NCBI GenBank assembly: GCA_965228065.1 | Contig: OZ245788.1 | Coordinates: 3,720,001 to 3,784,000 of the forward strand | Reading direction: 5' to 3' | Origin: Sphingobium_A sp965228065 | GTDB taxonomy: Bacteria; Pseudomonadota; Alphaproteobacteria; Sphingomonadales; Sphingomonadaceae | Length of the DNA: 64,000 nt | Shown here: positions 11,608-17,949 of the stretch, one piece after another | How the letters are laid out: every line of letters starts with the position of its first letter | Position numbering within the stretch: position 1 is the stretch's first letter | Notes under the pieces: generated by a model | Seen by the model: the letters and a program-made list of their open reading frames with translations, nothing else | Told to the model about the DNA's origin: nothing | Databases searched by the model: none | Position numbers and translations under genes: made by a program

Positions 11608-11628
11608 TTTCTTGTCAAGTTTAAGAAA
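11608..11628. promoter_or_regulatory. TTTCTT-N9-AAGAAA inverted repeat upstream of the excisionase-like gene
   Basis: Perfect 6-bp arms around GTCAAGTTT. It contains TTGACA on the minus strand. The first 11 bases (TTTCTTGTCAA) recur at 313-323 upstream of the gene at 414. Confidence 0.35.
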
Positions 11629-11700
11629 AAGGGGCCGTGGATCGCTCCACAGCCCCGATTGATTGACAGACCGGCCAACCACACGGCTTAAAGCCGCGAA

Positions 11701-12912
11701 TTATTTAGCCGCTCTGATTTCGTCCAGAAAGTCACCCCATAGCTTGAGAGCGGCCTTCTTCTCAGCGTAGTTGTCGTAGCGGTCATAGTGCCGCCCCCTG
11801 ACAGATTGATCCTTATGAGCCAAAAGCCGATCACGGATATTGCCCGGAATTTTCTGCCGGTCATTCTCATCAAGGAAGGATGCCATGTGAGTGGTGGCAG
11901 TGGTGCGAAGGTCGTGCAAAACCCAATGCTCTACTGTCTTACCAACCGCCTCAGCCAGCTTGGTCATGGTCTTACGAACGCGGCTGAGAGGCTTGGCATA
12001 AGCCGACTTAGCGTGATCGGTGAACACAAGGTCATCGTCCTTGGCATCCTTCGGACGCTCAGGGATAAGAGCGGCGGCTGTAGGATGCAGCCACACGATG
12101 TGCGCCAGTGTGTTCTTTGTCTCAGGGATGTTAAGACGGTCCCCGTCAACCATCGTCCATGTAAGATCGAAAACATCTGAACGGCGCAACACCGTGTATG
12201 CCAACATCATGAATGGCTTTGCGCAACCGTTGGCTTCACTCATGGAATCAAAAAGCCATTTGATTTCCTGTTTGGTGAACCACCGATCGCGCACATTTTC
12301 TTCTGCGAGCTTAACGATTGTCGCCATCGCGTTAGTCTTAAGCCCGGTGTCTTTGCGTCCCTTGGTGCCAGCCCATTTCCAGAATCGCGCCAGCATCGAA
12401 ACAAGCCGGTTCGACATGATCGGTGCATCTTCAAACTTCTCAGCGATGATGGCTTCCAAATCGTCATGATCGATCTCAGCCATAAGGCGCGAACCGATGA
12501 CCGGTTCTACATCGCGCTCAAAAGCGCGGCGCTTCTCTGCACCGGTCTTACGGCTGTCACCCTCCGCCTTCATGTAGAGGTTGAACGCCTTCGAAACGGT
12601 GATGCCATCGGCAACCGGAGCAACCGGCTCAGGCTTCGGCTCTGGGGCATTCTGTGGCGGAGGGACATTGCCCGTGGATCGCTTCTCGCTCTTGATGGCC
12701 AGTGCCGCTGTGCGTGCGTTGGCAAGGCTCAAATCTGGATATTGGCCAAGCGTGCGACGGGCGCTCTTGCCATCGACGCGGCCACGCCATTGGAACGATT
12801 TGACGCCGGATGGCTGCACCACGAGGTAGACCGGCCACTTGCCGTCCTTCACCTCTTGACGCTCAGCGGAGGGCTTCCACCCGGCCACTTTTTTGTCCGT
12901 CAATTCCTGCAT
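11701..12912 (-). CDS. int: Tyrosine recombinase (integrase) of the element
   Basis: 403 residues. The N-terminal arm-DNA-binding domain (about 1-90; QPSGVKSFQWRGRVDGK then RTLGQYPDLSLANAR) is of the type in tRNA-targeting island integrases. It is followed by a core-binding helical domain and the catalytic domain. Catalytic residues: Arg in TVLRRSDVFDLTW, HDLR in VLHDLRTTATTH, the second His in LLAHKD, and the Tyr in RGRHYDRYDNY. GGAG lies 7 nt before ATG 12912. The gene is read away from the cut tRNA-Lys, and phased GTCCC repeats lie between them. Function: site-specific integration and excision at tRNA-Lys. Confidence 0.93.
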   Translation of the reverse strand: MQELTDKKVAGWKPSAERQEVKDGKWPVYLVVQPSGVKSFQWRGRVDGKSARRTLGQYPDLSLANARTAALAIKSEKRSTGNVPPPQNAPEPKPEPVAPVADGITVSKAFNLYMKAEGDSRKTGAEKRRAFERDVEPVIGSRLMAEIDHDDLEAIIAEKFEDAPIMSNRLVSMLARFWKWAGTKGRKDTGLKTNAMATIVKLAEENVRDRWFTKQEIKWLFDSMSEANGCAKPFMMLAYTVLRRSDVFDLTWTMVDGDRLNIPETKNTLAHIVWLHPTAAALIPERPKDAKDDDLVFTDHAKSAYAKPLSRVRKTMTKLAEAVGKTVEHWVLHDLRTTATTHMASFLDENDRQKIPGNIRDRLLAHKDQSVRGRHYDRYDNYAEKKAALKLWGDFLDEIRAAK

Positions 12913-12929
12913 TACCGCGCTCCAATGTT

Positions 12930-12967
12930 GTCCCCAGTGTGTCCCCGGAGATGAATCGGAGTGTCCC
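12930..12967. repeat. Phased GTCCC repeats between integrase and attachment site
   Basis: GTCCC starts at 12930, 12941 and 12963, i.e. 11 and 22 nt apart (TTGTCCCCA, TGTCCCCGG, TGTCCCTGA). Helical phasing next to the crossover point fits integrase arm-type or excisionase sites. A second cluster is at 3579-3606. Confidence 0.45.
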
Positions 12968-12980
12968 TGAAGTCAAATTT

Positions 12981-12994
12981 GGCGGATTTCTGCG
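12981..12994. repeat. Degenerate GGCGGATTTCYGCC palindrome near att
   Basis: GGCGGATTTCTGCG matches the origin-region palindrome at 4809-4822 in 12 of 14 positions. Confidence 0.3.
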
Positions 12995-13017
12995 GGTTTT
13001 GGAGAGGGGCAAATCGC

Positions 13018-13055
13018 TTAAAAGTCAGTTGCTCTACCGACTGAGCTAAGGGCCC
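13018..13055 (-). tRNA. tRNA-Lys(UUU), 5' part only, cut in the anticodon loop (attachment site)
   Basis: Read on the minus strand, the first 38 nt of a lysine tRNA are intact: acceptor 5' strand GGGCCCT, D-arm TAGCTCAGTCGGTAGAGCA, anticodon 5' strand and loop ACTGA-CTTTTAA. Positions 34-36 are TTT. The expected TCAGT 3' anticodon strand, T-arm and acceptor 3' strand are absent; unrelated element DNA (GCGATTTGCCCC) follows. The crossover therefore lies in the anticodon loop, and the 3' half must be at the unseen other end. Whether an intact copy is restored there is unknown. Confidence 0.82.
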
Positions 13056-13078
13056 GGCGTGACCGCCTGGAGGTCCAA

Positions 13079-13600
13079 CTAGGGGGCGTCTGGCGAACGG
13101 TCAACCGGCCTTGTTCGCCGCAATCGTGCGGCAAGGTGGCGGATTGTGAAATTCGTCAATGGATCGACCCAGTCCGGTGCGATCCGCTCGAGCGGAAAAA
13201 GCGCAAAGTCGCGACGACGAAACTCGCGATGCGGGATGGAAAGTTCGGGAGAGGCCCAGAGGCCGCCGGTCCAGAGCAGGATATCGAGATCGAGTACCCG
13301 ATCCCCCCAGCGGCGCCCGCGACGGCGTCCGAAAGCCCGCTCGATCGCCTTCAGGCGCCTGAGCAGCCCCTGGGGTTCGTCATCGGTTTCGATCAGCGCC
13401 GCGGCGTTGGCGAAGCGGCGACCACCCGGGCCGAGCGGTGGTGTCGGCAGGATGGGGGAGACGGCGACGATCTCCAGTCCCGCGTCCGCCATTGCGGCCA
13501 GCGCGGCGATGAGGACGCGTTCGGGCGTGCCATGACGTCCGTGGCGCCGGTTCGAACCCAGCGCCACGGCATAGAGGCTGCGATCGCCCGTCAGGGTCAG
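13079..13600 (-). CDS. folK: 2-amino-4-hydroxy-6-hydroxymethyldihydropteridine pyrophosphokinase (HPPK)
   Basis: Transfers pyrophosphate from ATP to 6-hydroxymethyl-dihydropterin in folate synthesis. Family motifs: YAVALGSNRR at the start, PLGPGGRRFANAAALIETD, RRRGRRWGDRVLDLDILLW (given in part: RWGDRVLDLDILLW) and IPHREFRRRDFALFPL. No ATG exists near the conserved start. A CTG at 13600 overlapping the upstream TGA (CTGA) gives a normal length; GTG 13567 would lose the first strand. It lies just before the cut tRNA-Lys and is read in the same direction. Start position uncertain. Confidence 0.88.
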   Translation of the reverse strand: MTLTGDRSLYAVALGSNRRHGRHGTPERVLIAALAAMADAGLEIVAVSPILPTPPLGPGGRRFANAAALIETDDEPQGLLRRLKAIERAFGRRRGRRWGDRVLDLDILLWTGGLWASPELSIPHREFRRRDFALFPLERIAPDWVDPLTNFTIRHLAARLRRTRPVDRSPDAP

Positions 13601-13890
13601 ACGGTCTTCAGATAATCGAAATAGGCGCCGTCGGGCGGGCCGTCGAGCACCGCGCCGACAGGGGCGAAGGCATCCTTGGGCAGGTGGTTGCGTGCATCCT
13701 TGTGCGCTTCCACCGATTCCCATTTCTCGATGAAGATGAAACGACGCTCATTGCCGAGGTCGCGGAGCAGTTCGACGCCCTCGCTGCCCGGGACGGCGCG
13801 GACCGCATCGGCAAGCGCGAACAGTGCGGTTTCCAGTGTCGCGTCATGCCCTTCGGTGGCGTGCATGATATAGTGTCTGGCGATCGTCAT
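13597..13890 (-). CDS. Antibiotic biosynthesis monooxygenase (ABM)-domain protein
   Basis: 97-residue single-domain dimeric alpha+beta-barrel protein. The pattern is that of YgiN-like quinol monooxygenases: EGHDATLETALFALADAVRAVPGSEGVELLRD (shown here by its start EGHDATLETAL), then RFIFIEKWESVEAHKDARNH. The substrate is not predictable. It sits between folK and the agmatine-degradation genes and probably shares their transcript, since gaps are short. Only the fold assignment is firm. Confidence 0.75.
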   Translation of the reverse strand: MTIARHYIMHATEGHDATLETALFALADAVRAVPGSEGVELLRDLGNERRFIFIEKWESVEAHKDARNHLPKDAFAPVGAVLDGPPDGAYFDYLKTV

Positions 13891-13902
13891 ATGCGTCTCC
13901 CT

Positions 13903-14751
13903 TCAAATATCCTGAACCAAGCGCCCGTAGAGTTCTGGCCGCCGGTCGCGAAAGAAACCGAAACCTGCACGATGGGTGCGGATCGTGTCGAGATCGAACG
14001 TCGCGACCAGCGCGCCCGTTTCCGCTGCACCGAAATCGGCACGGAAATCGCCACGCTCGTCGACGATGAAGCTGTGGCCGTAAAAATCCATCTCGCCTTC
14101 GGTGCCGATACGGTTGGCGGCGATCACGGGGACGACGTTGGACACGGCATGGCCCTGCATGGCGCGCCGCCACATCCGGCTGGTGTCGAGATCGTCGTCA
14201 TAGGGCTCGGTGCCGATCGCGGTGGGATAGAATAGCAATTCAGCCCCCATCAGCATCATCGCGCGCGCGGTTTCGGGATACCATTGATCCCAGCAGACGC
14301 CGACGCCGATCGTGCCGTAGCGCGTCTTCCACACCTTGAAGCCGGTATTGCCGGGGCGGAAATAATATTTTTCCTCATAACCCGGGCCGTCGGGAATATG
14401 GCTCTTGCGATAGACGCCCATGATCTCGCCGGCGTCGTCGATCATCGCCAGGCTGTTGTAATGATGCGGCCCGTCCGCCTCGAAGAAGCTGGTGGGGATA
14501 TAGACTTTCAGCTCGGCCGCCAGCCTGCGCATCGCGATGACCGCAGGATGCTCTTCCGTGGGACGGGCGCGTGCGAACAGCGCCTCGTCCTCGACCTGGC
14601 AGAAATAATGCCCCTCGAATAATTCGGGCGGCAGGATGATCTTCGCGCCTTTGGCGGCCGCATCGCGGACCAGATCGGAAACCGCGGCGATATTCGTTTC
14701 GATATCGTCGGTGAGCGCCAGTTGAAGCGCGGCGACGCAAATCTCGGTCAT
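13903..14751 (-). CDS. aguB: N-carbamoylputrescine amidase
   Basis: Hydrolyses N-carbamoylputrescine to putrescine, CO2 and ammonia. Nitrilase-superfamily enzyme of 282 residues with the Glu-Lys-Cys triad: LPPELFEGHY (Glu 43), YRKSHIPDGPGY and GVGVCWDQWYPETAR. The GYEEKYYFRPGNTGF segment is characteristic of AguB. ATG 14751 overlaps the aguA stop as ATGA; an earlier in-frame ATG would extend into aguA. Functions with aguA to make putrescine from agmatine. Confidence 0.93.
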   Translation of the reverse strand: MTEICVAALQLALTDDIETNIAAVSDLVRDAAAKGAKIILPPELFEGHYFCQVEDEALFARARPTEEHPAVIAMRRLAAELKVYIPTSFFEADGPHHYNSLAMIDDAGEIMGVYRKSHIPDGPGYEEKYYFRPGNTGFKVWKTRYGTIGVGVCWDQWYPETARAMMLMGAELLFYPTAIGTEPYDDDLDTSRMWRRAMQGHAVSNVVPVIAANRIGTEGEMDFYGHSFIVDERGDFRADFGAAETGALVATFDLDTIRTHRAGFGFFRDRRPELYGRLVQDI

Positions 14752-15728
14752 TCTGGCACCTGCTGGCTGATGCAATGGAAACTGCCCCCGCCCACCAAGA
14801 TATGGTCGGCGCGCAATCCCACAACCCGGCGGCCGGGAAACAATGCCTGGATCGCGACGATGGCGGCATCGTCATTGGGGGCGCCGTAGATGGGCACGAC
14901 CACTGCGGCATTGCCGATATAGAAATTCATATAGCTTGCCGGCACGATCTCCCCGTCGCGACGGACCAGGCCGGGGGAGGGAAGGGCGACCGTTTCGATC
15001 CCCATCGCCGCGGCGCGTGCGCGGACATCGGCGTAGATGGCGGCGTTGGGATCGTCGGCACCGGCGGGCTCTGGAACCGCCAGGCGATTGGGACCGACGA
15101 AGCGCGCGAGATTGTCGACATGGCCGTCGGTATGATCGTTGAACAGTCCGTCGCCCAGCCAGAGCATTCGATCCAGGCCCAGGTCCATGGCAAGCCGCGT
15201 CTCGATCGTCGCGCGATCCAGGTCAGGATTGCGGTTGGGGTTGAGCAGGCATTGTTCGGTGGTGACGACCAGACCGGTGCCGTCGACATCGATCGCGCCG
15301 CCTTCGAACACCCAGTGGCAGCGGGTTGCGGTCAGGCCGATGGTCGCGGCAAGCCGCGCACCGATATCCTCGTCGCCGGGCATATCATATTTGCCGCCCC
15401 AGCCATTGAAGCCGAAGTCGCGCGCCTGGCGTTCCACGCCGCTGCCCACGATGATCGGGCCCGTGTCGCGCAGCCAGATGTCGCCGAAGCGATGCTGCTC
15501 GACGATGACGCCGGGGGCTGCCAGCGCGCGTGCAGCCTCGGCGGAGGCCGCATCCGCCGCGACCAGATGGACGGTTTCGCCCGCGCCATCGGCATGAACG
15601 GCATTGGCAAAGTCGGCGACTTCGGCGCGGGCGGCATCGAGCACGCCGGGCCATTCGACCTCATGGCTGGGAAAACCGATCCAGACGCGCTCGTGCGGCG
15701 CCCATTCGGGAAGCATGCGAAGGGTCAC
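14748..15728 (-). CDS. aguA: Agmatine deiminase
   Basis: Converts agmatine to N-carbamoylputrescine and ammonia. 326 residues, a normal length. Guanidino-modifying-enzyme motifs: the N-terminal MLPEWAPHERVWIGFPSHEVEW, quoted in part as PEWAPHERVWIGFP; WLRDTGP; GGAIDVDGTG; HTDGHVDNLARF; and the C-terminal GGGSFHCISQQVPE with catalytic Cys 319. First gene of an operon with aguB, overlapping by 4 nt. Transcribed divergently from the S9 peptidase gene at 15899. No regulator gene is adjacent. Confidence 0.94.
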   Translation of the reverse strand: MTLRMLPEWAPHERVWIGFPSHEVEWPGVLDAARAEVADFANAVHADGAGETVHLVAADAASAEAARALAAPGVIVEQHRFGDIWLRDTGPIIVGSGVERQARDFGFNGWGGKYDMPGDEDIGARLAATIGLTATRCHWVFEGGAIDVDGTGLVVTTEQCLLNPNRNPDLDRATIETRLAMDLGLDRMLWLGDGLFNDHTDGHVDNLARFVGPNRLAVPEPAGADDPNAAIYADVRARAAAMGIETVALPSPGLVRRDGEIVPASYMNFYIGNAAVVVPIYGAPNDDAAIVAIQALFPGRRVVGLRADHILVGGGSFHCISQQVPE

Positions 15729-15898
15729 GGCCGGTCATCCTTGGATCGCTGAGGCGCCGTGTGCCTAGCGAAGCGTAGGGCCCGCTGTAAAGCGCGGGAC
15801 CATGACAACGGTCCGTTATGGGGGCTTTGTCGATTGAAAAACGGTCCTGTTTCTTGTCAGGTTGCGATCGACGCGTAGACAATAAGGGGGTCGTGTTC

Positions 15899-17878
15899 AT
15901 GAGGAGGGGTTGTTTTGCGCTGCTTGCGACGGCGGTGCTGCCCATGTCTGCGGCCTGGGCGCAGGCCGACAATGCCACGCTGTTCGGTACGCGCGAAAGC
16001 ATCGAACATATCGCACTCTCGCCGAACGGGGACAGGCTGGTCGTCATCCAGCCGGCGGCGACCGGGCAGGGTTCGGCAGTCTATGTTGTTGACTTCGCAA
16101 CCGGCAAGCCGGTTCGATTGACCGGTATCGATGGCGATCCCGAACGGCTGAACTGGTGCCGATGGGTTTCCAATGACCGGCTGATATGCTCGATCTATGC
16201 GGTTACCGAGATCGACGCCATCCCGGTCTATATGGCGCGTCTGATCGCTTTCAATGCGGACGGCAGCCAGGCGAAGATGGTGAGCGCGCGCGGCAGTGAC
16301 CGGGCGCTGGGGATCGATCAGGGTGGGGGCTCGGTGCTCGACTGGCTTCCCGCGGAAGACGGCGCAATCCTGAAGACGAAGACATTCATTCCGGAAATGG
16401 AGACCGGCACGCGATTGGCGAACAAGCTCGACGGTGTTGGCGTGGAATGGATCGACACGCTCACGCTGAAATCGCGAACCATCGAGAATCCGAAGCGCGA
16501 TGCCGTCCGCTATATTTCCGATGGGCACGGAAAGATACGCATCATGGGTATCAGGCCGCCGCACGGGGCAACCGGATATGATGGTCGCACCGTCAACTAC
16601 ATGTATCGCGGCAAGGATTCGAATGCTTGGAAAGCACTCTCCAAAGTGAAAGTAGGGAGGAGTGAAGAATTCACGCCTTATGCCGTCGATCGTGATCTTA
16701 ATATCGCTTATGGTTTTCAGCGCAAGAATGGGCGCCGGGGATTGTACAGCGTCTCGCTTGACGATGCGATGACGGAAAAGCTGATATTCGAGCATCCGGA
16801 GGTCGATGCCGGCAGTCTCGTTCGCGTGGGCAGGCGCAATCGCGTGGTCGGGGTGAGCTACTCCACCGACAAAGGACAGATCCAGTTCTTCGATCCCGAG
16901 CTGAATCGTCTGCGTACTGCGCTGGGTAAGGCCATTCCCGGCTTGCCGCTGATCAATTTCGTCGATTCCAGCGTCGATGAGAGCAAACTTCTGCTCTGGG
17001 CGGGCAGTGACGTCGATCCTGGCCGCTATTATCTGTTCGACAAGAAAACCAGGCAGCTCAACGAAACGCTGCTGACCCGGCCAAAGCTCGAAAAAGTGGC
17101 GCTCTCATCGGTGAAGCCCGTGAGCTACAAAGCGGCGGACGGGGCGATGGTGCCGGGCTATCTGACCCTTCCACCCGGAAGCAACGGCAAGAATCTGCCC
17201 GCGATCGTCATGCCGCATGGCGGGCCCGGCTCACGCGACGAATGGGGCTTCGACTGGCTGGCGCAGTTCTTTGCCGCACAGGGTTTTGCCGTGCTTCAGC
17301 CCAATTTTCGTGGATCGTCCGGCTATGGCGATGAATGGTATCAGAAGAACGGCTTCCAATCCTGGCGCCTGGCGATCGGCGACGTCAATGACGGTGCGCG
17401 CTGGCTGATCGCGGAGGGGATCGCCGATCCCGCCAAGATGGGGATATTCGGCTGGTCCTATGGCGGCTACGCGGCGCTCCAGGCCGCTGTGATCGAACCC
17501 GATCTGTACAAGGCGTCGATCGCCGTTGCGCCCGTTACCGATCTGGAGACATTGCGGAGCGACGCTTACAAATACACCAGCTATGTCGTCGAAAGCGATT
17601 TCATCGGCACCGGGCCGCATATTCGCGAAGGATCACCGGCACAGAATGCCGCGAAGATCAAAGCGCCGGTGCTGATGTTCCATGGCGACAAGGATCTTAA
17701 CGTCGCCGTCCGCCAATCGCGGCTGATGGCGGATCGCCTTCGCGATGCCGGCAAGCCGCCGGAACTCGTCGTCTATCCCAAGCTCGACCACTATCTGGAG
17801 GATTCGACGGCGCGCATCGACATGCTGAGGAAGAGCGATGCGTTTCTGCGGGCGGCGATGAAGCTGCCGGCGAAATAG
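15899..17878 (+). CDS. Secreted S9-family prolyl-oligopeptidase-like peptidase (copy 1)
   Basis: 659 residues. The signal peptide is residues 1-21 (MRRGCFALLATAVLPMSAAWA), best cut after AWA. An N-terminal beta-propeller-like region is followed by the alpha/beta-hydrolase domain (from about residue 400). The nucleophile is in GWSYGGYAAL, the acid in DKDLNVAVRQS and the His in KLDHYLED. ATG 15899 is preferred because the extension to 15818 lies before the signal peptide. Expected periplasmic, cleaving short peptides (acylaminoacyl or dipeptidyl type undecided). It has a close paralog 71 nt downstream. Confidence 0.88.
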   Translation: MRRGCFALLATAVLPMSAAWAQADNATLFGTRESIEHIALSPNGDRLVVIQPAATGQGSAVYVVDFATGKPVRLTGIDGDPERLNWCRWVSNDRLICSIYAVTEIDAIPVYMARLIAFNADGSQAKMVSARGSDRALGIDQGGGSVLDWLPAEDGAILKTKTFIPEMETGTRLANKLDGVGVEWIDTLTLKSRTIENPKRDAVRYISDGHGKIRIMGIRPPHGATGYDGRTVNYMYRGKDSNAWKALSKVKVGRSEEFTPYAVDRDLNIAYGFQRKNGRRGLYSVSLDDAMTEKLIFEHPEVDAGSLVRVGRRNRVVGVSYSTDKGQIQFFDPELNRLRTALGKAIPGLPLINFVDSSVDESKLLLWAGSDVDPGRYYLFDKKTRQLNETLLTRPKLEKVALSSVKPVSYKAADGAMVPGYLTLPPGSNGKNLPAIVMPHGGPGSRDEWGFDWLAQFFAAQGFAVLQPNFRGSSGYGDEWYQKNGFQSWRLAIGDVNDGARWLIAEGIADPAKMGIFGWSYGGYAALQAAVIEPDLYKASIAVAPVTDLETLRSDAYKYTSYVVESDFIGTGPHIREGSPAQNAAKIKAPVLMFHGDKDLNVAVRQSRLMADRLRDAGKPPELVVYPKLDHYLEDSTARIDMLRKSDAFLRAAMKLPAK

Positions 17879-17949
17879 AAATAGTCGAATGAAGCGCCGC
17901 GGGACTGCGGACAAGGCCGACGCGTCGGCAACAAAGGGGGGGCGGATAC

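Larger units (their letters stand above)
1..13018. mobile_element. Integrated phage-satellite-like element (right part; left end outside window)
   Basis: Seen: the 5' half of a tRNA-Lys gene stops in the anticodon loop at 13018. Immediately inward lie a tyrosine integrase, excisionase-like regulators, a primase/DUF3987 pair beside an iteron array, a terminase-small-subunit-like gene, an M15 endolysin-type peptidase, HigBA, and many tiny overlapping genes. Base composition is visibly lower in GC than the flanking chromosome. No tRNA-Lys 3' half is found in 1-13000, so the other end lies before position 1. No large terminase, portal, capsid or tail gene is visible. Inference: a PICI- or P4-like satellite, or the end of a prophage; the unseen left part decides. 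Confidence 0.8.

Noticed and set aside
11889..11906. GTGGTGGCAGTGGTG in the integrase gene as a trans RNA for the primase attenuator
   Set aside because: The match to the terminator loop region lies within ordinary codons of the catalytic domain on the wrong strand for a dedicated RNA; likely chance.
13019..13078. Complete tRNA gene
   Set aside because: Only the 5' 38 nt fit; T-arm and acceptor 3' strand are absent on the element side.
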